This document shows positions 34,663-40,334 of a stretch of 40,334 nt of DNA, in pieces (the first letter of the stretch is position 1; each line of letters opens with the position of its first letter). The translations under genes and the position numbers were made by a program. Source of the stretch: Actinophytocola sp. (GTDB taxonomy: Bacteria > Actinomycetota > Actinomycetes > Mycobacteriales > Pseudonocardiaceae); the NCBI GenBank assembly GCA_009377385.1, contig WHUD01000024.1:1-40334 (forward strand), in the 5' to 3' direction. The notes under the pieces are model-generated. The model was given only the letters and a program-made list of their open reading frames with translations. It did no database searches and was not told where the DNA came from.

Positions 34663-35166
34663 GTGAGCGCACGCGAGCTCAGCCGTGGCGTAGTGTATGT
34701 CCACTCGTCGCCAGCTGCGGTATGTCCGCACGTCGAGTGGGCTATTTCTGGCGCTCTGGGACAGCGGGCCGAGATGGAGTGGACCGCGCAGCCAGCTGCG
34801 CCAGGGCAGTTGCGCGCCGAATGCGCGTGGCGTGCCGCAGCGGGCACTGCGGGCGCGCTCGCTAGCGCGCTCAAGGCGTGGCCGATGGTGCGCTTCGAGA
34901 TCGCGGAGGAACCAAGCCCCGGCGTCGACGGCGAGCGGTTCTGCCACGCCCCAGGACTCGGTCTCTGGCACGGCCGCACCAGCGCGAACGGCGACATCAT
35001 CGTGGCCGAGGACCAGCTCCGCGCGCTCGCCAGCGCCAGCAGGGCGGGGGAGCAGTTCGCGCACAAGATCGACGAACTGCTCGGCGCGAGCTGGGACGAG
35101 GCGCTGGAACCGTTCCGGCATGCCGGGGACGGCGCGACGGTCACCTGGTTGCACCAGGTCGGTTGA
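34663..35166 (+). CDS. DUF3145 domain-containing protein
   Basis: A 167-residue protein of DUF3145, a family confined to actinobacteria and commonly found next to the fab operon; function unknown. Typical parts are the start ELSRGVVYVHSSPAAVCPHVEWAIS, the tryptophan-rich EMEWTAQPA and ECAWRA stretches, and FCHAPGLGLWHGRTSANGDI near residue 93. It has no signal peptide or membrane segment. GTG 34663 has CGGAGG at good spacing. It is separated from the fab genes by two other genes here, on the opposite strand. A 10-bp inverted repeat sits in its leader. Confidence 0.88.
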   Translation: MSARELSRGVVYVHSSPAAVCPHVEWAISGALGQRAEMEWTAQPAAPGQLRAECAWRAAAGTAGALASALKAWPMVRFEIAEEPSPGVDGERFCHAPGLGLWHGRTSANGDIIVAEDQLRALASASRAGEQFAHKIDELLGASWDEALEPFRHAGDGATVTWLHQVG

Positions 35167-35201
35167 TCACTCGTCTGGTCGGGAACTACTAAGCTGGCCG
35201 T

Positions 35202-35798
35202 GTGCCAGCGATCGTGAACGCCAGCGTGAGCAGTCGTTGGCTGGTGCCGGTGCTGATCGGTGTCGTCTCGGTCGCCCTCGCGGGCGGCCTGCTCGCGCGC
35301 GACCTGTACCAGCAGGCCGACAGCGACGCCGCCATCGGACCGGTCAGCCTGCCGAAGACGAGCTCGCTCGCGCCAGGACAGCAGCCAGGCTCGCCGCTGG
35401 TCAAGCTCACCCCGGACGCGGCGCGCCACCCGCACGACGAGACGGTGCGCCGATTGCTGCAGGCGTACTTCGACGGCATCAACGGCCGCAACTACGACCG
35501 CTGGAAGACGGCGGTCACCAGTGAGCGGGTGCGCGCCAAGACCGAGCAGCAGTGGCTGCGGGACTATCGGTCCACCCAGGACGGCAACATCCTGGTGCAC
35601 CGCATTGAGACCGCCCACGACGACACCATGCGGGTGCTGCTCAGCTTCACCAGCACGCAGGAGATGCGCGACGCGCCGGTGAACCTGCCCCGCCGCTGCA
35701 TCCGGTGGTGGCTCGCCCTGCCCATCGCACTTGAGCAGGGCCACTGGAAGATCGACGTCGTCCCGCCGGGAACGGTGCCGGAGATGGCGGCCTGCTGA
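35202..35798 (+). CDS. Membrane-anchored NTF2-like protein
   Basis: A 198-residue protein with one N-terminal transmembrane helix (about residues 13-32, WLVPVLIGVVSVALAGGLLA), a flexible Pro/Gln-rich linker (about 45-70) and an extracytoplasmic domain (about 78-195). That domain looks NTF2/Mce-associated-like: helix VRRLLQAYFDGINGRNYDRW, then strands ending in WKIDVV. Such proteins are widespread in actinobacteria with no known enzymatic role. GTG 35202 lies close behind TACTAAG, suggesting a leaderless transcript; GTG 35226 is an alternative. It is 35 bases after DUF3145 on the same strand. Confidence 0.75.
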   Translation: MPAIVNASVSSRWLVPVLIGVVSVALAGGLLARDLYQQADSDAAIGPVSLPKTSSLAPGQQPGSPLVKLTPDAARHPHDETVRRLLQAYFDGINGRNYDRWKTAVTSERVRAKTEQQWLRDYRSTQDGNILVHRIETAHDDTMRVLLSFTSTQEMRDAPVNLPRRCIRWWLALPIALEQGHWKIDVVPPGTVPEMAAC

Positions 35799-35827
35799 CC
35801 GGCCACCGGGCACGCCGCGCCCTGGTC

Positions 35828-35886
35828 CGCGAGTCGCACCCTCGGCCGCGCGAGTCGCACCCTCGGCCGCGCGAGTCGCACCCTCG
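35828..35886. repeat. 21-bp tandem repeat, about 2.8 copies
   Basis: Two exact 21-bp units (35828-35848 and 35849-35869), each beginning CGCGAGTCGCACCCTCG, are followed by a partial third unit that runs into the palindrome CCTCGCGAGG. The array lies in the 105-base gap between two converging genes and is outside both coding regions. Confidence 0.85.
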
Positions 35887-35903
35887 CGAGGCGGGAGTTG
35901 TAC

Positions 35904-36293
35904 CTACGATTGCCGCGAGTTCGTTGCGATGGAGCTGTCGGGCTCGACGAACGGGTCGAACTCGAACCGCACGTCGCGGTCTGCGGCCACCGCGCGAATC
36001 ACACCGCCCTGACCTTCACCGGACAGCCGGTGCAGCAGCCTGGCGAGCGAGTCGGTTGCGCCGCGCGGCTCCCAGTCGGTTTGCAGGATCGTTCGGTGCA
36101 GATCTGAGATGTCCCAGCCGTCGGTTGTCCCGCTCCCGGCGGGAACAATGAGTGAGATGTCGAGCAGCCATCTCGATGGTTTGCCGACCAGGGATGGGGT
36201 GCGATGCGCGGTGATCCCGACGACTTGGTCGGCGCGCACCAGGCCGTCGCTGAACGTGCGGATCCAGACGTGTCGCAACACAGCCGTCACCAC
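35904..36293 (-). CDS. Hypothetical protein, 129 residues
   Basis: I do not recognise the family. The protein is soluble, without signal or membrane segment. It opens with RHVWIRTFSDGLVRADQVVGITAHRTP, has SRWLLDISLIVPAGSG and a WDISDLHRTILQTD helix near residue 60, and then LARLLHRLSGE. It ends with VRFEFDPFVEPDSS. The balanced composition, with Trp, Phe, Ile and His where chance frames in this DNA would be Arg/Ala/Pro-rich, argues that it is coding. Candidate starts are GTG 36293, 36290 and 36281; none has a strong ribosome site. It lies downstream of the fab operon terminator on the same strand, so it is probably separately transcribed. Confidence 0.62.
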   Translation of the reverse strand: MVTAVLRHVWIRTFSDGLVRADQVVGITAHRTPSLVGKPSRWLLDISLIVPAGSGTTDGWDISDLHRTILQTDWEPRGATDSLARLLHRLSGEGQGGVIRAVAADRDVRFEFDPFVEPDSSIATNSRQS

Positions 36294-36398
36294 CCCGTGG
36301 CTCGGAGAACGTCTGTCCAGTCTGCGGGCTTCTTGTCGCGAATCCTAGGACCGCGACCAGCCCGTCGCACTGAACGGCACGTTACGACACCCGACGCT

Positions 36399-36438
36399 GC
36401 GACGGACGCCTCCGGCGCGCACCGAAAGCGTCCGTCGC
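36399..36438 (-). terminator. Terminator of the fab operon
   Basis: GCGACGGACGC and GCGTCCGTCGC (36399-36409, 36428-36438) form a perfect 11-bp stem with an 18-base loop, 15 bases beyond the fabF stop on the minus strand. No T-run follows. The remaining gap up to 36293 shows nothing else. Confidence 0.7.
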
Positions 36439-36453
36439 CGCAATCCTGGGTAT

Positions 36454-37686
36454 CTACACCGCCGCGAAGGCCAGCGAGACGTTGTGGCCGCCGAACCCGA
36501 ACGAGTCGTTGATGGCGACGTCGAGGTCGACCTTGCGCGGCTCCCCGGTGACGACGTCGTGGCTGACGCCGGGGTCGATTTCGTTGAGGTTCTGCGTCGG
36601 CGGGATCAGCCCGTGGTACAGCGACAGCACCGTCGTCACCGACTCCACCGCACCGGCAGCACCCAGGAGGTGCCCCAGCGCGCTCTTCGGCGCGGTGAGC
36701 ACAGGGTGCTCGCCGATCGCCTTCCGCACCGCGACGGTCTCGGTGACGTCGCCGACCGGCGTGGACGTGGCGTGGGCGTTCACGTGACCCACCCGCGCCG
36801 GGTCGATGTCGCCGGTGCGCAGCGCCGCCCGCATCGCCCTGGCCTGGCCCGTGCCCTCCGGGTCCGGCGCGGTGATGTGGTACGAGTCGGCGCTGGTGCC
36901 GATCCCCGGCAGCGAGGCGTAGATCCGCGCGCCGCGCGCCTTGGCGTACTCGGCCCGCTCAAGCACCACGATGCCCGAGCCCTCGCCGAGTACGAAGCCG
37001 TCACGCTCGACGTCCCACGGCCGTGATGCCGCAGCGGGGTCGTCGTTGCGGGTGCTCATGGTGCGCGACTGAGAGAAGCCGGCCATGGTGATCCCCGCGA
37101 TGCAGGCCTCGGCGCCGCCCGCGACGACGACGTCCGCCTCGCCGCTGCGCAGCATCCGCCACGCCATCGCGATCGCCTCCGCGCCCGACGCGCAGGCCGA
37201 CACCGGAGCGTGCACCCCGGCGCGGGCCTTGAGCTCGAGGCCGACGTAGGCCGCTGGCCCGTTCGGCATCAGCATCGGGACGGTCAGCGGCGAGACCTTG
37301 CGCAGCCCGCTTGTCTCCAGCAGGTCGTCCATGTTCAGCAGGGTCGTCGCGCCACCGATGCCGGTGCCGATGACGACGCCGAGCCGCTCCGGGTCGACGC
37401 CGTCCTCACCGAAGCCCGCGTCCTGCCATGCCTGCCGAGCGGCGATCATGGCGACCTGCTCCGAGCGGTCGAGCCGCCGAGCCTCGACCCTCGGCAGCAC
37501 CTCCGCCGGATCGACGGCGAGCCGTGCGGCGATCTTGACCGGCAGGTCGAACCGCTCGACAAAGTCCTCGTTGAGCTGGGCGACCCCGCTGCGGCCCGCG
37601 AGCAGGCCGTCCCACGTTGACTCGACGTCTCCGCCGAGCGGCGTCGTCGCGCCGAGTCCGGTTACCACGACGTCGGCGTTACTCAT
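36454..37686 (-). CDS. fabF: Beta-ketoacyl-ACP synthase II
   Basis: Elongates acyl-ACP by condensing it with malonyl-ACP in the type II fatty-acid synthase. The 410-residue thiolase-fold enzyme has the nucleophile Cys165 (VSACASGAEA), His305 (NAHATSTPVGD), Lys334 and His339 (KSALGHLLGAAGA), and the C-terminal glycine-rich NDSFGFGGHN. This Cys-His-His set is that of FabF/KasA-type elongating enzymes. ATG 37686 has GGAGGG upstream. It is the last gene of fabD-fabH-acpP-fabF, 46 bases after acpP, and is followed by a hairpin terminator. Confidence 0.96.
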   Translation of the reverse strand: MSNADVVVTGLGATTPLGGDVESTWDGLLAGRSGVAQLNEDFVERFDLPVKIAARLAVDPAEVLPRVEARRLDRSEQVAMIAARQAWQDAGFGEDGVDPERLGVVIGTGIGGATTLLNMDDLLETSGLRKVSPLTVPMLMPNGPAAYVGLELKARAGVHAPVSACASGAEAIAMAWRMLRSGEADVVVAGGAEACIAGITMAGFSQSRTMSTRNDDPAAASRPWDVERDGFVLGEGSGIVVLERAEYAKARGARIYASLPGIGTSADSYHITAPDPEGTGQARAMRAALRTGDIDPARVGHVNAHATSTPVGDVTETVAVRKAIGEHPVLTAPKSALGHLLGAAGAVESVTTVLSLYHGLIPPTQNLNEIDPGVSHDVVTGEPRKVDLDVAINDSFGFGGHNVSLAFAAV

Positions 37687-37732
37687 GATCGTCCCTCCGA
37701 GTAGGTCGGGCGGCGGCCCGTGTCAGGTCCGC

Positions 37733-37987
37733 TCAGGAGTTGCTGGCGACGTAGGTGACGGCGTCGCCGACCGTCTTGAGGTTGGCAAGCTCGTCGTCCG
37801 GGATCTTGACGCCGAACTTGTCCTCGGCCTGCACCGCGATCTCGACCATCGAGAGCGAGTCGATGTCGAGGTCGTCGACGAAGGACTTCTCCTTGGTCAC
37901 CTCGTCCTGCGCGACTCCGGCAACCTCCTCGACGATCTCGGCGAGGCCTGCGACGATGTCCTGCTCGGTGAGCTGCTTGTCAGCCAT
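37733..37987 (-). CDS. acpP: Acyl carrier protein
   Basis: Carries the growing acyl chain on a 4'-phosphopantetheine arm attached to Ser44 (DIDSLSMVEI). The 84-residue acidic four-helix protein has the normal length, with the recognition helix SMVEIAVQAEDKFGVKIPDDEL directly after the serine. ATG 37987 is used, with AAGGAAA a little further upstream than ideal; the open frame upstream runs back through fabH and is not real. It lies between fabH (58 bases upstream) and fabF (46 bases downstream) in the same operon. Confidence 0.97.
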   Translation of the reverse strand: MADKQLTEQDIVAGLAEIVEEVAGVAQDEVTKEKSFVDDLDIDSLSMVEIAVQAEDKFGVKIPDDELANLKTVGDAVTYVASNS

Positions 37988-38045
37988 GTGTGTCCCGTTT
38001 CCTTCCTTGGTTGCACCCCGCGCGGTGTGGCGGGGTGGGTGATGA

Positions 38046-39020
38046 TCAGGGTGCGATGAAGACCTGTCCCGCGTAGGACAGCCCGGCACCGAACCCGACG
38101 GCCAGCACCACATCGGCCCGCGAGACCGTGCCCGCCGCGCGCATGTGGTCGAGCGCCATCGGAATGGACGCCGACGAGGTGTTGCCCGAGTACTTGATGT
38201 CGTCGGCGACCACCATGTCCTCCCGCGCACCCTTGGCACGTAGGCGCTTGGCGATGGCCTCGACGATGCGGAGGTTGGCCTGGTGGGGGATGAGCACGTC
38301 GATGTCGGACGGCTCAAGCCCCGCGGCGGCGACGGCCTCGAGCGCCACCGGGGCGATCTTGGTGGTCGCCCACCGGAACACCGACTGACCCTCCTGGTGG
38401 ATGTAGCGGTGGTCGCGCATGTAGATGGTCTCGACGAGGTCGCCGGCGCTGCCCCAGGCCACCGGCCCGATCTGCGGTATCTCCGACGGACCGACAACCG
38501 CCGCGCCCGCGCCGTCGGCGAAGATGATCGCGTTCGCCCTGTCAAGCGGGTCGACGACGTCGGTGAGCTTCTCCGCGCCGATGACGAGCACCCTGCCCGC
38601 CGAGCCCGCCTTGATCAGGTCCGATGCCACGCCGAGGCCGTAGCAGAACCCGGCGCAGGCGGCGTTGAGGTCGAACGCGCCAGCCGCCTTGATGCCGAGC
38701 CGGTCGGCGACCTGCCCCGCCGCGTTCGGGATCGGCGAAGGCATGGTGCAGTTCGGAATGATCACGGTGTCCACATCGGACGGCTCGACGCCTGCGTCGG
38801 CCAGCGCCCGCTCGCCTGCGGTGACCGCCATGTCGACAAGCAGTTCGTTCTTGTCGGCGAAGCGGCGCTCGATGATGCCGACCCGGTCGCGGATCCACTG
38901 ATCCGAGGTATCCATCAGGTTCGAGAGGTCGTCGTTGGTCACGACCTTCTCCGGTTGGAAGCTCCCGATGCCCAGGATGCGGGTGGCTGCGACGCCGGTC
39001 GACTGGCGCAGGGTCGTCAC
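38046..39020 (-). CDS. fabH: Beta-ketoacyl-ACP synthase III
   Basis: Starts fatty-acid synthesis by condensing an acyl-CoA primer with malonyl-ACP. The 324-residue protein has the catalytic Cys122 (NAACAGF), the His of PHQANLRI near residue 255 and the Asn of GNTSSASIP near residue 285. The enzyme type is normal for organisms making branched or straight chains by FAS II; primer choice cannot be read from sequence by eye. GTG 39020 overlaps the fabD stop by four bases (GTGA), showing translational coupling. The frame open to 39581 lies inside fabD and is rejected. The presence of fabH here resembles Streptomyces rather than mycobacteria, which use kasA/kasB at this place. Confidence 0.96.
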   Translation of the reverse strand: MTTLRQSTGVAATRILGIGSFQPEKVVTNDDLSNLMDTSDQWIRDRVGIIERRFADKNELLVDMAVTAGERALADAGVEPSDVDTVIIPNCTMPSPIPNAAGQVADRLGIKAAGAFDLNAACAGFCYGLGVASDLIKAGSAGRVLVIGAEKLTDVVDPLDRANAIIFADGAGAAVVGPSEIPQIGPVAWGSAGDLVETIYMRDHRYIHQEGQSVFRWATTKIAPVALEAVAAAGLEPSDIDVLIPHQANLRIVEAIAKRLRAKGAREDMVVADDIKYSGNTSSASIPMALDHMRAAGTVSRADVVLAVGFGAGLSYAGQVFIAP

Positions 39021-39949
39021 GATGCGGTGTCCTCGTCGGTCGGGGCAAGCTTGGTGAGGTCGTCCGGGGTCTTGAGCGCGACCGTGGTCGTCACGGTGCC
39101 CTTGAGCTGGCGCCGTACCAGGCCGGTGAGGGTACCGGCTGGGGCGAGCTCGACGGTACTCGTCGTGCCGAGCTTGGCCAGGGTGTCCATGGTGAGGTCC
39201 CAGCGTACGGGGCTGGTGACCTGGTTGACGAGACGTCGCAGGTATTCCGTGCCGCTCTCGACGACGGCGCCGTCGTAGTTCGACAGCAGCGGGCGGGCGG
39301 GGTCGCGCACGGTGACGCCGCCCGCGTAGGACTCCAGCGCCTCGCGGGCCGGCTTCATGTAGTGGGTGTGGAACGCGCCAGCCACCTGGAGCTGACGCAC
39401 CTTGGTGCCCGCCATCGGCTCGGCGACGATGCGGGCGATGGCGTCGGCCGCGCCGGAGGCGACGATCTGACCTGCGCCGTTCTGGTTCGCGGCTTCGAGG
39501 CCGTTGTCGGCGAGCCAGGCGACGACCTCCTCCGGGTCGCCAAGCATCACGGCGGCCATGCTGGTCTCGGCCTGCCCGCATGCCTTGGCCATCTCCGCGC
39601 CCCGCACGGCGGCCAGCGCGACCGCGTCGTCGGCGTCGAGCACGCCCGCGACGGCCGCTGCGGCCAGCTCGCCGACAGAGTGGCCTGCGACAGGGGCGTC
39701 GGCTGGCAGCGTGCCGCGCTGCTCGGCCGCATCGAACGACAGCAGCGACAGCGCCACGATCAGCGGCTGGGTGATGGCGGTGTCGGTGATCTCGTCGGCG
39801 TCAGCGGTGGTGCCAAGCCGGTGCAGGTCGAGCCCGGCGCGCTCGGACCAGCGGTCGATGCGGTCGCGCGCGCCGTCGACGTCGAGCCACGGCGTCAGCA
39901 TGCCTGGGGACTGGGAGCCTTGTCCTGGAGCGAGCACAGCGAAGGTCAC
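39017..39949 (-). CDS. fabD: Malonyl-CoA:ACP transacylase
   Basis: Transfers malonyl groups from CoA to ACP to supply extender units. The 310-residue protein has the N-terminal LAPGQGSQ oxyanion region, the nucleophile Ser91 in GHSVGE, the malonate-binding Arg116 and the catalytic His194 in AFHTHYM. It ends with a Thr/Asp-rich tail. GTG 39949 has only a weak ribosome site. It is the first gene of the fab operon and follows a PucR/FasR-type regulator gene after 190 bases. That gap contains a striking 19-base palindrome. Confidence 0.96.
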   Translation of the reverse strand: MTFAVLAPGQGSQSPGMLTPWLDVDGARDRIDRWSERAGLDLHRLGTTADADEITDTAITQPLIVALSLLSFDAAEQRGTLPADAPVAGHSVGELAAAAVAGVLDADDAVALAAVRGAEMAKACGQAETSMAAVMLGDPEEVVAWLADNGLEAANQNGAGQIVASGAADAIARIVAEPMAGTKVRQLQVAGAFHTHYMKPAREALESYAGGVTVRDPARPLLSNYDGAVVESGTEYLRRLVNQVTSPVRWDLTMDTLAKLGTTSTVELAPAGTLTGLVRRQLKGTVTTTVALKTPDDLTKLAPTDEDTAS

Positions 39950-40015
39950 GTCTCAAGGGAACACGGTCAACGCCGGTTTCGGGGATGCCGCGGCGCACGA
40001 AGTACCTCCGGTGGA

Positions 40016-40034
40016 TTTGGAGGGACCCTCCAAA
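40016..40034. promoter_or_regulatory. 19-base palindrome upstream of fabD, probable operator
   Basis: TTTGGAGGG-A-CCCTCCAAA is a perfect inverted repeat with 9-bp arms around a single base, 67 bases upstream of the fabD start and about 105 bases from the end of the regulator gene. The one-base centre rules out a hairpin, so a protein-binding site is the better reading. I could not identify a convincing -10/-35 pair beside it. Confidence 0.6.
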
Positions 40035-40101
40035 CGTTTCCCGGACATGAACGGATTGTGGCGATTGACTCTTGTCGAGTTCGCATAGCATTGCCGTGCG
40101 A

Positions 40102-40119
40102 CGGCCGGTAGCATCCGGC
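40102..40119 (-). terminator. Weak hairpin after the regulator gene
   Basis: GGCCGG and CCGGCC (40102-40107, 40114-40119) flank six bases, 21 bases beyond the stop of the PucR-type gene. The stem is 6 bp without a T-run, so terminator function is doubtful; regulator and fab genes could still be co-transcribed. Confidence 0.3.
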
Positions 40120-40139
40120 CTGAGACGTTGCTCACAGAC

Positions 40140-40334
40140 TCACCAGGTGCCCCGTGAGCGGGCCAGCCTGCCGACGACGGACCCGATGCGCAGCACGAAG
40201 GCGTCTCGCGGGTCCATCGGGTTGCGTCCGGTCAGCTCCGTGGCCCGTTTCAGCCGGTAGCGCACCGTGTTCGGGTGCACGAACAGCGCCCGGGCGCAGG
40301 CCTCGAGCACCCCACCAGCCTCGAGGTAGGCGGT
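40140..40334 (-). CDS. PucR/CdaR-type transcriptional regulator, C-terminal end only (FasR-like)
   Basis: Only the last 64 codons are in the window; the gene continues beyond 40334. They encode the PucR C-terminal helix-turn-helix (AYLEAGGVLEACARALFVHPNTVRYRLKRATELTGR), followed by DPRDAFVLRIGSVV and a short tail, with TGA at 40140-40142. A regulator of this type lies directly upstream of fabD in M. tuberculosis (Rv2242) and in Streptomyces coelicolor. There it is FasR, an activator of the fabDHPF genes. By position this is the likely regulator of the fab operon and of the palindrome upstream of fabD. The N-terminal sensory part is not visible. Confidence 0.88.
   Translation of the reverse strand, partial: TAYLEAGGVLEACARALFVHPNTVRYRLKRATELTGRNPMDPRDAFVLRIGSVVGRLARSRGTW

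Noticed and set aside
35828-35886. CRISPR array
   Set aside because: The units are directly adjacent with no spacers, so it is a simple tandem repeat.
37733-38545. Extended acpP frame back into fabH
   Set aside because: Only the last 84 residues are an acyl carrier protein; the rest is a shadow frame.
38046-39581. Extended fabH start inside fabD
   Set aside because: The upstream part is Arg-rich shadow of fabD; GTG 39020 starts where family homology starts and overlaps the fabD stop by four bases.

Overview
The window is high-GC DNA with many GTG starts, hairpins lacking U-tracts, a mycothione reductase, and gene orders shared with Mycobacterium and Streptomyces. This points to an actinobacterium, most likely of the family Pseudonocardiaceae (Amycolatopsis/Saccharomonospora/Prauserella type). 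The family assignment is inferred from gene content and order. Nearly everything present is chromosomal core. I see no rRNA, tRNA, CRISPR array, insertion sequence, integrase or broken gene.

Layout. 1-9373 (mostly plus strand): translation, phospholipid and isoprenoid housekeeping: tsf (cut at the left edge), pyrH, frr, cdsA, rlmN, dxr, the site-2 protease rip1 and ispG, with a VOC-domain gene and a DUF2631 membrane protein on the other strand. 9539-13179: a GNAT protein, a penicillin-binding lipoprotein and methionine aminopeptidase. 13348-20850: mycothione reductase, a secreted trypsin-like protease, an ElaA-type GNAT, an orphan bioF, a DEAD-box helicase, a D-amino-acid-oxidase-like flavoprotein and YaaA. 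20999-24324: proS, an ABC-2-like membrane protein and a YjbQ protein whose 3' ends overlap antisense.

24429-30693 looks like a membrane-lipid and redox block. A minus-strand operon encodes a ferredoxin-type oxidoreductase, an acyl desaturase (DesA3-like) and an unrecognised 65-residue helical protein. Divergent from it is a FabR/DesT-like TetR regulator, with two overlapping palindromes between them. Next comes the three-gene proton-translocating transhydrogenase (pntAA-pntAB-pntB).

30766-36293 is the least familiar part: a heptad-repeat coiled-coil protein, a membrane protein with a NERD-like N-terminus and a Pro/Ala-rich linker, a secreted subtilase, a DUF3145 protein, a membrane-anchored NTF2-like protein and an unknown 129-residue protein. 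These are separated by palindromes, alternative hairpins and a 21-bp tandem repeat. 36454-40334 is the type II fatty-acid synthase operon fabD-fabH-acpP-fabF on the minus strand, preceded by the end of a PucR/FasR-type regulator.

How it fits together: fabDHPF makes acyl chains, the desaturase pair modifies them, CdsA feeds them into phospholipids, and transhydrogenase can supply NADPH. I found no clear-cut undescribed defence or mobile system. The best leads are regulatory (palindromes near the desaturase operon, fabD, the subtilase and bioF) and the small protein co-encoded with the desaturase.
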